Positions 1-8,173 of a stretch of DNA of 64,000 nt are shown piece after piece. A model generated the notes under the pieces. The model was not told the DNA's origin and made no database searches. It saw nothing but the letters and a program-made list of their open reading frames with translations. Position 1 is the stretch's first letter. The number at the start of each line of letters is the position of its first letter. The DNA is from Ramlibacter sp. Lineage in GTDB: Bacteria; Pseudomonadota; Gammaproteobacteria; Burkholderiales; Burkholderiaceae_C. The stretch lies in NCBI GenBank assembly GCA_019635435.1, contig JAHBZM010000001.1, positions 4,092,001 through 4,156,000 of the forward strand. Reading direction: 5' to 3'. The translations under genes and the position numbers were made by a program.

Positions 1-1
1 G

Positions 2-670
2 GCCCTGGCCGCGCACTATGGCTGGGCTGAACTGGGAGCGCGCATCCCCGTGCGCTGCTTCACGCATGAACCCAGCGTGGGCTCGAGCCTGAAGTTCCTG
101 CGCCGCACACCCTGGGCCCGCGACAAGGTGGAAAGCCTGTACCTCTACATGCTGCGCGACAAGCCGGCCGCCTTGCTGGCGCTGTCGCCCAAAGGCACCG
201 TGCCGGTGCTGCACTGCCCCGATGGCCGCGTGATCGACGAGAGCCTGGACATCATGCGCTGGGCCCTTCACATGCATGACCCGGCTGGCTGGCTGCCGCG
301 CAGCGACACACCGGCGCAACAGGCCCTGCTGGCCACCAACGACGGCGCCTTCAAGCACTGGCTGGACCGCTACAAATACGCCAACCGGCACCCGGAGCGC
401 AGCGCGGCCGACTACCGCGACGACGCCGCGGCCTGCCTGCTGGTGCCGCTGGAAGCGCAGCTGGCCCTAAGCCCCTGCCTGGGCGGCGCCACGCCCTGCC
501 TGACCGACGCCGCGATCTTTCCGTTTGTGCGGCAATTTGCGGCGGTGGACGCGGCCTGGTGGTCCACGGCGCCCTGGCCTCACGTCAGGGCCTGGCTGGA
601 CGGCTGGCTGGCCAGCGAGCTGTTTGCGCTGGTGATGCGCAAGGAACGCTACGTTATTGATAGCGCGTAG
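2..670 (+). CDS. DUF2132 (VF530-like) / glutathione S-transferase chimera, 5' truncated by window
   Basis: The frame is open from the first bases, so the true start lies outside the window. The first ~52 visible residues read as a DUF2132/VF530 domain (HYGWAELGARIPVRCF, then SVGSSLKFLRRTPWAR). From residue ~53 (DKPAALLALSPKGTVPVL) the protein becomes the second half of a GST thioredoxin fold, with the ESLDIMRWAL helix, and then an all-helical GST C-terminal domain. The N-terminal beta-alpha-beta part of a GST, which carries the catalytic Ser/Cys/Tyr, is absent at the junction. Glutathione transferase activity is therefore doubtful. The product may be a genuine fusion or the result of a deletion between two neighbouring genes. 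The last residues and TAG stop lie inside a dispersed repeat (648-700). Confidence 0.6.
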   Translation, partial: ALAAHYGWAELGARIPVRCFTHEPSVGSSLKFLRRTPWARDKVESLYLYMLRDKPAALLALSPKGTVPVLHCPDGRVIDESLDIMRWALHMHDPAGWLPRSDTPAQQALLATNDGAFKHWLDRYKYANRHPERSAADYRDDAAACLLVPLEAQLALSPCLGGATPCLTDAAIFPFVRQFAAVDAAWWSTAPWPHVRAWLDGWLASELFALVMRKERYVIDSA

Positions 671-700
671 TGGGCGCCCAGTCTGGACTCCAGCCCGATT
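648..700 (+). repeat. Dispersed ~50-bp element, copy A
   Basis: It begins with the imperfect palindrome GCTAC-N7-ATAGC and continues AGTGGGC...GGACTCCAGCC. It supplies the last residues and stop codon of the DUF2132/GST gene and touches the stop codon of the convergent hypothetical gene. Seven related copies occur in the window. Confidence 0.8.
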
Positions 701-1308
701 CAATGCCCAACCAGGGCCGCAAAGGCGTTGCGCGTCTGCGGCGACACCGACGCCAGCACCTGGTCGTAGGAAGTCTGGTGGCGCGCGAGCAAACGGGCCG
801 AGGCCACCAGCTTGGACTTGCAGAACCAGTGGCAGCTGTGCTGCATGAGAAACAGCTCGGCCGACAGCGTGAACGCGCGGTCCCGGTGCGACGCCGGGTT
901 GGCGCCCTGGGCCGCGCGGTGGATGCCCGCGGCATGGATGGCCAGCGCCTGGCGCATGTCGAAAGTGGCCTGAGGCAGCAGGCGCGTGAGCAGCGGCAGG
1001 TACAGCGGCAAGCGGCTCACACGCGTGTGTTCGCTGTCCAGCCGCGCAAAGTCGGCGGCGAAGCGGCTGAACTCGCTGTCCAGCGCCTGCTCGGTGGATT
1101 GCAGCAGTGCCCAGACCTGCTCACGCCGCTGCGCGTCAGCCTCGCCCAGCGCGCGCAGGTAGCCCTGCGTGAGCGTCTCCATGTGCTTTTCGATCTGGTA
1201 GTTGCCCAGCTGGCGCGCCAGCAGCGCGACGCGCCGGCCCTGGTCCTGCGCCTTGTGCCACCAGGCGGCCGTGGCGACGAGCGTCACCAGAAGGAGAAAT
1301 GATTCCAT
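700..1308 (-). CDS. Hypothetical membrane-anchored protein (202 aa)
   Basis: I do not recognise the family. The ATG at 1308 gives a short hydrophobic N-terminal segment (residues ~2-17, MESFLLLVTLVATAAWW). That suggests a single membrane anchor or uncleaved signal, followed by a mostly helical, charged domain that would be periplasmic or cytoplasmic. The frame stays open upstream, but translation from 1308 begins exactly at the hydrophobic segment and fits a divergent arrangement with the 545-aa gene at 1414. The C-terminal part holds a Cys/His-rich patch (HSCHWFCKSK) that could bind metal, though this is only a guess. It ends at the border of repeat copy A. Confidence 0.6.
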   Translation of the reverse strand: MESFLLLVTLVATAAWWHKAQDQGRRVALLARQLGNYQIEKHMETLTQGYLRALGEADAQRREQVWALLQSTEQALDSEFSRFAADFARLDSEHTRVSRLPLYLPLLTRLLPQATFDMRQALAIHAAGIHRAAQGANPASHRDRAFTLSAELFLMQHSCHWFCKSKLVASARLLARHQTSYDQVLASVSPQTRNAFAALVGH

Positions 1309-1413
1309 GGGGTGGGGGATTTTGGAGGGAGGGAGATGCGAACTAGTGTAGTGAGACAAACGGCACCCCATAATCGCGCCACAAATCAACCGTAGCGCAC
1401 AGGGGAAGAGGCA

Positions 1414-3051
1414 ATGACATCCGTCATCGAGATGCGATTTGGCCTGGCGGGCATGAACACGGTCCGCGTGGGGCTGGGCGACCGATCCCACTACGCGCGG
1501 CAGCTCAATTTCCAGGAACTGAATCCCTTTGCCACGGCGACGGAGGTGGTCAACCTCGTCAATGCGCTGGCGCCCATGGGGGCCGCCGGGTTGTCGGCGG
1601 CGGACTTCCGCACATTGGTGGCAGCACTGGCGGCAGGCGCAGGTGCCATGACACCGGCGCAGATGCTTGCCGTGGTGGGCGACCTTGCGCCACTGACAGC
1701 GGCGCAAATTCGCACCTTGTTGCTGGATCTGGTCACTGGCGGGGGCGCCATCCAGCCAGGTCAGGCCGCCACGCTGATTGCCGGACTGTGCCAGGGAGGG
1801 GGATCGATCAACGGCACCCAGGTGCGCACGATGTTCACCGCCTTGCGTGCCCAGCTATCCCCGACCGATCTGCATGATGCCTTGACTGAACTCCTGCCCT
1901 CCAGCGGGGCGCTGGTGCTGCGCGTCTACTCGGACCTGTGCCACGCCGGAGGCAACGGCCTGGGCGGCACGCATTTCAGGGAAGTGATCCGGCTGTTCCG
2001 CGCCGCCCCGGGCCATCTGAACGCCGTGACGCCCACCCAGCTGGACGCGCTGACACATGATCTGCGCATCGATCCGCTCACGGCAGCTCCCGCCCTCACT
2101 GGAACGCAAATCCGGGGCGTTGCGCGCGCCCTGCTGCACGGGGGTGGCGCGCTGACACCGGCCAACGCGCGAACATTGCTGATGCGTCTTCGGGTCAGCC
2201 TCACCATCGCACGGACCGAGGACCTCATCACCGCCACCGCGGGTAACTTCAACAATCTGGCCATCCGGCCCGCCTGGCTACTGGATGCGTCAGCGGCCAC
2301 GACCGCGGGCGGCCAGGCGTTCGCCGACCGCCTTCACAACAGCATTGCGTCGAACACCAATGGTTGGACCGGCATGCGGCAGTTGCTCTCCCGAATGGAC
2401 CAGGCCCGGTTGCCCGCCGACTGGGCTGTGAAACTGCTGGCGCTGTTTCCGGCACTCACGCCCAACCGTCATACTCGAATGAGGGATTTCATTGCGGACG
2501 GCGTCATCGCAGTGGCTGCGCTCAGCAACCGTTGGGTCGAGGATGTGCTCGACCGTCTGCAAGGTTTTCTGGACGATGGACGCTATCCTCACGGAGTCAA
2601 CCGCCGCCACGCGGCGGCCGGCGTGGGCGGCGCGATTGTCCGCGCACGCAACATCAACGACGCCGCCATCCTGCTCAAGGAAGAACGGCTCAACTACTTC
2701 TGCAACTCGCACACCTACATGCGCTGCCATTTTTTCAACCGGCTGGCGCAGGGCGTGGCTTCCATCGAATTCTGGGATGCGGGCCAGACACGCCAGGCCA
2801 TCATCACGGACTTCGCGAACGTGCCTGGCGCCTGGCTGTACAACCTGGCCACCGTCGCCATGAACGCCCAGGGCGGGTACGCATCGAACGTGTACAACAA
2901 CAATCTGGAGGTGGGTCTGTATTACCAGGGCTGGAACAACGCGCATGGCAACCACGCCTTCAATGTCACCCATTTCTCGCCCGCCGGACAGAATCGCGTG
3001 CCCACCTCTGCCCTGCGCGCCATCTCCCATCTTTTCGACGACACCCCCTGA
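1414..3051 (+). CDS. 545-aa protein with ~19-residue helical repeats and unknown C-terminal domain
   Basis: I do not recognise the family. Residues ~45-290 are built from about ten imperfect units of 15-19 residues with the pattern L-T-x-x-Q-h-R-T-L-h-x-x-L-h-x-G-G-G-(A/S), for example LTAAQIRTLLLDLVTGGGA. They are probably paired helices forming a solenoid. Residues ~330-545 form a different domain with a Cys/His cluster C430-N-S-H433...C438-H439, the string GVASIEFWDAGQTRQAI, and an Asn/Tyr/His-rich end (NNNLEVGLYYQGWNNAHGNH). No signal peptide or membrane segment is seen. The start is supported by AGGGGAAGAGG upstream of ATG 1414. A toxin, effector or scaffold role is possible, but nothing in the sequence decides it. 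Confidence 0.7.
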   Translation: MTSVIEMRFGLAGMNTVRVGLGDRSHYARQLNFQELNPFATATEVVNLVNALAPMGAAGLSAADFRTLVAALAAGAGAMTPAQMLAVVGDLAPLTAAQIRTLLLDLVTGGGAIQPGQAATLIAGLCQGGGSINGTQVRTMFTALRAQLSPTDLHDALTELLPSSGALVLRVYSDLCHAGGNGLGGTHFREVIRLFRAAPGHLNAVTPTQLDALTHDLRIDPLTAAPALTGTQIRGVARALLHGGGALTPANARTLLMRLRVSLTIARTEDLITATAGNFNNLAIRPAWLLDASAATTAGGQAFADRLHNSIASNTNGWTGMRQLLSRMDQARLPADWAVKLLALFPALTPNRHTRMRDFIADGVIAVAALSNRWVEDVLDRLQGFLDDGRYPHGVNRRHAAAGVGGAIVRARNINDAAILLKEERLNYFCNSHTYMRCHFFNRLAQGVASIEFWDAGQTRQAIITDFANVPGAWLYNLATVAMNAQGGYASNVYNNNLEVGLYYQGWNNAHGNHAFNVTHFSPAGQNRVPTSALRAISHLFDDTP

Positions 3052-3063
3052 GGATGCGCGAAC

Positions 3064-3717
3064 TCAACCCGCCCGTCGCAACGTCAGATTGATCCGCTGC
3101 TCGCCCAGCAGCGGATGCTGCTCGGGCTTGAGTGGCAACACGCCGTGGTAGCGCAGGCGGTCCGCGCCGCCCCACACCACCACATCGCCATGGAACAGCG
3201 GCACGCGGTCGGCCTTGTCATTGCGCTCGTGGCCACCCCAGAGGAAGACCGCCGGAATGCCGAGCGACACCGAGACGATGGGGTGCTCGTAAGCCGCTTC
3301 GTCCTTGTCCTGGTGCAGGCTCAGGCGGGCGCCTGGCACATAGCGGTTGACCAGGCAGGCGTCGGGCTCGAAGCCTGCAAACCCGGCTGCGGCCGCCGCG
3401 TCGCGCGCGAGTCGTTCAAACGCCGGGGGAATGGCGGGCCAGGGCTGGCCGGAGAGCGGGTCCCGCGCGGCGTAGCGGTAGCCGTGCCTGTCCGATACCC
3501 AGCCCAGAGGCCCGCAGTTGGTCTGCGCCGCCGACATGGTGAAGCCCCCGGGCGTGGTCATGTGCCGCCATGGCGACTGCCGCAGCACGGCCTCCAGCGC
3601 CTGCAGCAGCACTGGGGCGTCAGACCTTGCAAAGCCACGCAGCACGCAAGCCTGTGCGCCCAAGGCTTCCCGCTGTCCCGGGGTGGCGATGGGTTCGCCG
3701 AACAGGTCGCCCGTCAC
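3064..3717 (-). CDS. alkB: AlkB-type 2-oxoglutarate/Fe(II) DNA/RNA dealkylase
   Basis: This family oxidatively removes methyl and other alkyl groups from N1-methyladenine and N3-methylcytosine in DNA or RNA. The iron ligands are visible as H135-x-D137 (SLHQDKDE) and H191 (LRYHGV). R208 in QRINLTLRR fits the 2-oxoglutarate-binding arginine. The length (217 aa) matches E. coli AlkB. Start choice: the GTG at 3717 overlaps the stop of the upstream nucleoside hydrolase gene (GTGA), and no ATG lies close by. The gene is last in a four-gene overlapping run. No Ada-like regulator is adjacent, so regulation is unknown. Confidence 0.9.
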   Translation of the reverse strand: MTGDLFGEPIATPGQREALGAQACVLRGFARSDAPVLLQALEAVLRQSPWRHMTTPGGFTMSAAQTNCGPLGWVSDRHGYRYAARDPLSGQPWPAIPPAFERLARDAAAAAGFAGFEPDACLVNRYVPGARLSLHQDKDEAAYEHPIVSVSLGIPAVFLWGGHERNDKADRVPLFHGDVVVWGGADRLRYHGVLPLKPEQHPLLGEQRINLTLRRAG

Positions 3718-4733
3718 GGGGTGCTGCCCGGCAGCGATGCAAAGAACGCCGCGAAAATCCCATCCCTCTGCACCCCATGCGCCTCGCGCATCAGGTGCCT
3801 TCCGGCCCGCACCTGCCAGCGCAGGTCGTCGCCCAGCGCCGGGGTGCGCACCAGCTCGCTGGGCACCCAGTGGGGGTTGAGCAGCCAGGCGATGTTGATC
3901 ACGTCCCAGATCACCCAGCTGTGCGGCTGCGCGTTGGCGGTGGCACCGTCCACGCCCAGCAGGGGCCACAACGGGTTGTGGGTGAACAGGTGATGGAGGT
4001 AGTCGCCCATGGCACCGCGGCCCTTGACGTAGCGCTCCATCTCGGCCAATGACAGGCGCAGCTGCGCACCCACGTGGTAGCCCGGCAGGTAGACATGGGG
4101 CACGCCGCTGTCCAGCAGCCACTGGCTGGCCCACAGGTCCTGCTCCAGGTTGAAGCTGTGGTTGATGTGCGGCGCATGGCTGGGGTAGCCACTGGTCCAG
4201 ACCACCACGATGCGCTCCACGATGTCGGGCGCGAGCAGCAGCGCGCTGGCGATGTTGGTGACGCACCCCAGCGCCACCACATACAGCGGCGGGCCGCCCG
4301 GTGCATGCTCGCGCGCCGTGGCAATCAGGTGGTCCACGGCCTCGCTGCGCAGCGGCTCGCGCGGCGCCGGCAGGTAGCCCGCACTGCCGCGAAACACCCG
4401 CCCTGCATGGGGCTGGCCCAGCAGTTCGTACACCTTGATGATCTCGTCATGGCTGCGCGCCTTGCCTTCAGCGGGCGGGTTGAAGGGCGCGGCATCAGCG
4501 GGGGCTTGTGGCAGCAGCGCGCGGCGGTGGGCAAACGAAAACGGTGCGGCATAGACCGCCGCCACCTCCAGCCGCGCCGGTTCGCGCAGCGCCCAGGCCA
4601 GGGCAAACTGGTCGTCGATCTCGTTGGCGGCGTCGGTGTCGATCACGCAGCGCACGCGGCCCCGCGGCAGGGCCAGGCGCGCGCGGTACCAGTCGTCGGT
4701 GCGGTGATCAGGGCGTGCGTCGGTGTCAGGCAT
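3714..4733 (-). CDS. Nucleoside hydrolase (IunH-like)
   Basis: It hydrolyses the N-glycosidic bond of ribonucleosides, or related nucleosides, to base and ribose. The family's calcium-binding motif is present near the N-terminus as D32-T-D34-A-A-N-E-I-D40-D41, with N-E replacing the more usual P-G. A later H/N-rich active-site stretch reads PHINHSFNLEQD. Length (339 aa) is normal. The ATG at 4733 lies 8 nt inside the end of the upstream glycosyltransferase gene, and the stop overlaps the alkB start, so translation is probably coupled. The neighbours suggest an unusual nucleoside substrate rather than plain purine salvage (inference). No signal peptide is seen. Confidence 0.85.
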   Translation of the reverse strand: MPDTDARPDHRTDDWYRARLALPRGRVRCVIDTDAANEIDDQFALAWALREPARLEVAAVYAAPFSFAHRRALLPQAPADAAPFNPPAEGKARSHDEIIKVYELLGQPHAGRVFRGSAGYLPAPREPLRSEAVDHLIATAREHAPGGPPLYVVALGCVTNIASALLLAPDIVERIVVVWTSGYPSHAPHINHSFNLEQDLWASQWLLDSGVPHVYLPGYHVGAQLRLSLAEMERYVKGRGAMGDYLHHLFTHNPLWPLLGVDGATANAQPHSWVIWDVINIAWLLNPHWVPSELVRTPALGDDLRWQVRAGRHLMREAHGVQRDGIFAAFFASLPGSTP

Positions 4734-6051
4734 GTTGAGTCTCACGTTGCAGTCGTTGCCAGTCGGCGGGCTCGTCCACGTCCCACAGCGTGGGCAGCTC
4801 CAGCCAGGTTGCGCCCGCCGCCTGCAAGCGCACCCGCGTTTGCGCCAGCACCTGCGCGGTGCTCCAGTCCACCTCTTTGAACAGCGAGGGCAGCGGCTTG
4901 CGCAGGCCCAGCAGCACATAGCCGCCGTCTTCGGCAGGGATCAGCACTGTGTCATGGGCCTGCAACGCGTCGGCGGCCTGCTGCAGGTGTGCCGGCGTCA
5001 GCACCGGGCAATCGGTGCCCACGATCAACAGCGGCTGGCGCGGCGTGCGACCAAAGTGCAGGGCCATGGCCGCGCCCATGCGCTGACCGATGTCGCCACC
5101 CGGCTGGGGCAGGCACGCCACGCCAAAGCGCCGACGCAGGGCGCGGAAAAACCGGTGGTTTACATCGGGCGCGCACCACAGGGCCACGGGGCCGGTGGCG
5201 GCCTGCGCCGCCGTGCGCAGGGTCTGCAGCGCAAAGCCGCGCTGGGCCCGCGCGGCACCGACCGCGCCCAGCGCGGTGCCATCGGCTCGCAACGCCGGGA
5301 TCAGCCGGGTCTTGGCCAGGCCCGGCACGGGCGCCTTGGCCAGCACCGCCACAGCGGCGCCGGCGCGCGGCTGGTAGCCATAGCGGCGCGCCAGCGCGTG
5401 GGCGTCGGCGCCCAGACACCAGGCCGCGCGCAGCCGCCACATCAGCACGATGGTGCGCCACACCCCGTGGCGCTCCCAGCGCCGGCCCGAAGTGGTCACG
5501 CGCGCCGCCAGGCAGGCCGGCGCCGAGCCGGCCTTGAGGCGGCGGCTCAGGTCCAGGTCTTCCATGAGCGGCAGGGCCGCAAAGCCGCCCGCGGCCTCAA
5601 ACACGCGGCGCCGCACAAACAGGGCCTGGTCACCGGTGGCAATGCCGCTCAGGCGCGACCGCGCATTCATCATCGCGGCCACCACGGGCAGCCAGCGCGA
5701 GCGCCCCTCGATGCGCACATCAAACCGGCCCCAGTCGTGCGTTTGCAGGGCCCGGGCGATCAATTGGTCGGCATCGGGCGGCAACCCGGTGTCGGCGTGC
5801 AGGAACAGCAGCGCGTCGGCGGTGGGGCAGGCCCATGCCCCCGCATTCATCTGCCCGGCCCGGCCGCGCGGCGCCCGCAACAGCTGGTCGGCAAGGTCAT
5901 GCGGAAACGACGCGCGCGCATCGGAACCGGAGCCGCCCCCGTCCACCACCACCACCTGCGCACCGCGCGCGCGCAGGGGTTGCAAGGCCTGCAGCCAGGG
6001 CAACAGGCCCGGCCCCTCGCCCAGCACGGGCACGATGATGGCCAGCCTCAT
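4726..6051 (-). CDS. Two-domain glycosyltransferase: TIGR04283-type GT2 fused to TIGR04282/DUF2064
   Basis: Residues ~1-225 are a family-2 glycosyltransferase (MRLAIIVPVLGEG, VVDGGGSGSD, acidic metal site FLHADT, LMEDLDLSRRL). Residues ~235-441 are a DUF2064 nucleotidyltransferase-like domain (VLAKAPVPGLAKTRL, VGTDCPVLTP, PAEDGGYVLLGL, DVDEPADW). The two halves correspond to families named TIGR04283 and TIGR04282, called arsenosugar biosynthesis glycosyltransferases because they occur beside ArsS. No ArsS or ArsM gene is in this window, so the true acceptor is unknown. The frame is open further upstream, but ATG 6051 overlaps the preceding stop (ATGA) and starts exactly at the domain. Confidence 0.8.
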   Translation of the reverse strand: MRLAIIVPVLGEGPGLLPWLQALQPLRARGAQVVVVDGGGSGSDARASFPHDLADQLLRAPRGRAGQMNAGAWACPTADALLFLHADTGLPPDADQLIARALQTHDWGRFDVRIEGRSRWLPVVAAMMNARSRLSGIATGDQALFVRRRVFEAAGGFAALPLMEDLDLSRRLKAGSAPACLAARVTTSGRRWERHGVWRTIVLMWRLRAAWCLGADAHALARRYGYQPRAGAAVAVLAKAPVPGLAKTRLIPALRADGTALGAVGAARAQRGFALQTLRTAAQAATGPVALWCAPDVNHRFFRALRRRFGVACLPQPGGDIGQRMGAAMALHFGRTPRQPLLIVGTDCPVLTPAHLQQAADALQAHDTVLIPAEDGGYVLLGLRKPLPSLFKEVDWSTAQVLAQTRVRLQAAGATWLELPTLWDVDEPADWQRLQRETQHA

Positions 6052-7100
6052 GCGGCCAGGGCGCGGTCCAGCGCGTCGAACTCGTCCAGCACCCTGGCCA
6101 GCACCGGCGCGCTCAGGTAGTGATCGACGCGGTTGCGCACATGGGCCACCAGGGCCGCGTCGCTGCGCTCGGCCGACCAGTCCTCGCCTTCGGTGCCGGC
6201 ACTTGCAGCCCGGGGTGACAGAGCCCGCCACTTGGCGCACCAGGTCACCGACCACAGCCACATGGCCCGGCGCAGCGGCACCAGCCAGCGCTGCGCGGGC
6301 CCGGCCTGCGGGCCCACGGCCTGCGACCAGGCGGCGTAAAAGCCCAGCACCTCATCGACCGACAGTTCGGCGCAGGTGTCCAGGTCCCAGGTGGTGGAGG
6401 TGTAGAGCGTGGCATGGGCCAGGTCGAGCGCGGGGTAGCTGTAGCGGCACTTTTCCAGATCCACCAGCACCGCGCGGCCCGCCGCCTCCACGATGAAATT
6501 GCCGGGGTGGCCGTCGAACGCGATCAGGCGGCGCTGCGGCCGCGCAGCGCCGCTGCACAGATGCTGAAGGCGCGCCAGCTCGCGCGCGATGCCCTGTGCC
6601 ACCACCGGGTCCACGCCCGCGGCGGGCAGGTGCGCGGCCTGCACGGCGATTTCTTCGCCCAGCGCCTGCAGCGGATCGGCCGCATCGAGCAAGGGCGCAC
6701 GCTGGGCTGGCAGCGGTAGTGCATGCAGGCTGGCCAGGGTGCGCGCCATGGCGGCGAGGTCGGCCGGCAAGCCGGCGCTGCGCCCCACGATCTCCTGCAC
6801 CAGCAAGGCCCCGCGTGGCAAGGCTGCAGAAGGCGGCAACACCCCCCGCAGCGCGGGCGTGTGCCCCCCGGCCGCCGCGCGCTCGAAGCAGGCGCGCTGG
6901 TAGGCCAGATTGGCCTGCGCGCCCAGCCCCAGCTGGCTCTGCTTGGGCATGCGCGCGAGCACCCCCGTGCCCACCAGCCGCACGTGGTCATGTGCCAGGC
7001 CCTTGTCGCGCAGCGGCACCAGCGGCACGTCGGCCCAGGCGCTGTCCGCCAGCCGCAGCGCCTGGCGCAGTGCCGTCACCCGTTCAGCGACTGAGTGCAT
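6048..7100 (-). CDS. Aminoglycoside phosphotransferase (APH)-family small-molecule kinase
   Basis: This is a protein-kinase-like fold enzyme that phosphorylates a small hydroxylated substrate with ATP. The catalytic loop is seen as FDGHPGNFIVE and the metal-binding aspartate segment as LVDLEKCRYSYPALDLAH. Length (350 aa) fits the family. It is the first gene of an overlapping run with the double glycosyltransferase, nucleoside hydrolase and alkB, so its substrate is more likely a sugar, sugar alcohol or nucleoside-derived compound than an antibiotic (inference). It is divergent from an AraC-type regulator gene at 7247, which is a candidate regulator. Confidence 0.75.
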   Translation of the reverse strand: MHSVAERVTALRQALRLADSAWADVPLVPLRDKGLAHDHVRLVGTGVLARMPKQSQLGLGAQANLAYQRACFERAAAGGHTPALRGVLPPSAALPRGALLVQEIVGRSAGLPADLAAMARTLASLHALPLPAQRAPLLDAADPLQALGEEIAVQAAHLPAAGVDPVVAQGIARELARLQHLCSGAARPQRRLIAFDGHPGNFIVEAAGRAVLVDLEKCRYSYPALDLAHATLYTSTTWDLDTCAELSVDEVLGFYAAWSQAVGPQAGPAQRWLVPLRRAMWLWSVTWCAKWRALSPRAASAGTEGEDWSAERSDAALVAHVRNRVDHYLSAPVLARVLDEFDALDRALAA

Positions 7101-7246
7101 TCAGGTCCATCCCCTTGCCGGTTGTGAAAGCGCATGCCGTTTGGTCGCCATGGGCCGGTGTTTCTTTCCCTGGTGGCGCCTTCAGGCCGCCTGGGCGATA
7201 CTTGAAGGGCAAATTGCCAACCATTTTTGACCTATCGTACCGCGCC

Positions 7247-8083
7247 ATGGACCGCCTTTCGTTTCTGCTGCAGCAGTTTTCATTGCGTGCCAGCGTGTTT
7301 TACAGCGGGCCGCTGCGCGGCGTGAAAGAGTTTGCCGCGCAGCCCCACCACGGCCACCTGCACCTCGTGGTGCGGGGCCCGGTGCGCCTGACAGACGACC
7401 AGGGCCGCGTCACGGACCTGGCCGAACCATCGGTCATTTTCGTCCCGCGCGCGGCGCCCCACCAACTCATTGCTGACCGGCAAGGGCCGGCCGAGCTGGT
7501 GTGCGCCAGCGTCAACCTGGGCGGCGAGGGCAGCCCCATGGGCGACTCACTGCCCGCCTTCCTGCAGGTGCCACTGCAACGCCTGCCCGGCACCGACGCG
7601 CTGCTGGGCGTGTTGTTGCAGGAAGCGTTTGACAGCCGCTGCGGCCGCCAGGCCGCGCTGGACCGGCTGTGCGAGCTGCTGCTGATCCGCCTGTTCCGGT
7701 TCGCGCTGGACCAGGGGCTCAGCCGTGGCGGCACGCTGGCGGGCCTTGCCGACGCCCGGCTGGCCAAGGCGCTGCTGGCCCTGCACGAAGACCCGGCCCG
7801 GCCCTGGACGCTGGAGCAGCTGGCCGCCCAGGCCGGCATGTCGCGCGCCCGTTTCGCCGCGCGGTTCCACACCGTGGTGGGCCAGACGCCGGCCGACTAC
7901 CTGGCGGGCTGGCGCGTAGGCTGCGGGCAGCGCCGGCTGCGCGAGGGCCTGGCGCTGAAGCTGGTGGCGCAGCAGGTGGGCTATGGCAGCGCCAGTGCCT
8001 TCACGCGCGCGTTTGCGCGCCGGGTCGGCTGCGCGCCCACCGAGTGGCTGCGCCAGACCACCCCGGCTGGCGCCTGGACTTGA
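7247..8083 (+). CDS. AraC-family transcriptional regulator with cupin-type sensor
   Basis: This is a DNA-binding regulator with an N-terminal cupin-like sensing domain (residues ~15-165, with SVIFVPRAAPHQLIA) and a C-terminal pair of helix-turn-helix motifs (residues ~175-275; WTLEQLAAQAGMSRARFAARF, then YGSASAFTRAFARRVG). The frame extends far upstream, but ATG 7247 begins the recognisable domain and leaves a ~145-bp spacer from the divergent kinase gene. The next gene on the same strand, a peroxiredoxin 90 bp downstream, and the divergent operon are both plausible targets. The inducer is unknown. Confidence 0.8.
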   Translation: MDRLSFLLQQFSLRASVFYSGPLRGVKEFAAQPHHGHLHLVVRGPVRLTDDQGRVTDLAEPSVIFVPRAAPHQLIADRQGPAELVCASVNLGGEGSPMGDSLPAFLQVPLQRLPGTDALLGVLLQEAFDSRCGRQAALDRLCELLLIRLFRFALDQGLSRGGTLAGLADARLAKALLALHEDPARPWTLEQLAAQAGMSRARFAARFHTVVGQTPADYLAGWRVGCGQRRLREGLALKLVAQQVGYGSASAFTRAFARRVGCAPTEWLRQTTPAGAWT

Positions 8084-8173
8084 GACGATCAATCAATCAT
8101 CAGGCACTAATGGTTTCAAATCGTCTCGCATCCCGGCCTATGATTTCCAGACACCTTTTCTGGAGATTCCCGC

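Noticed and set aside
4723..6120. Long plus-strand open frames over the glycosyltransferase gene
   Set aside because: Arg/Pro/Ala-rich shadows with no recognisable motif; the minus strand has clear catalytic signatures.
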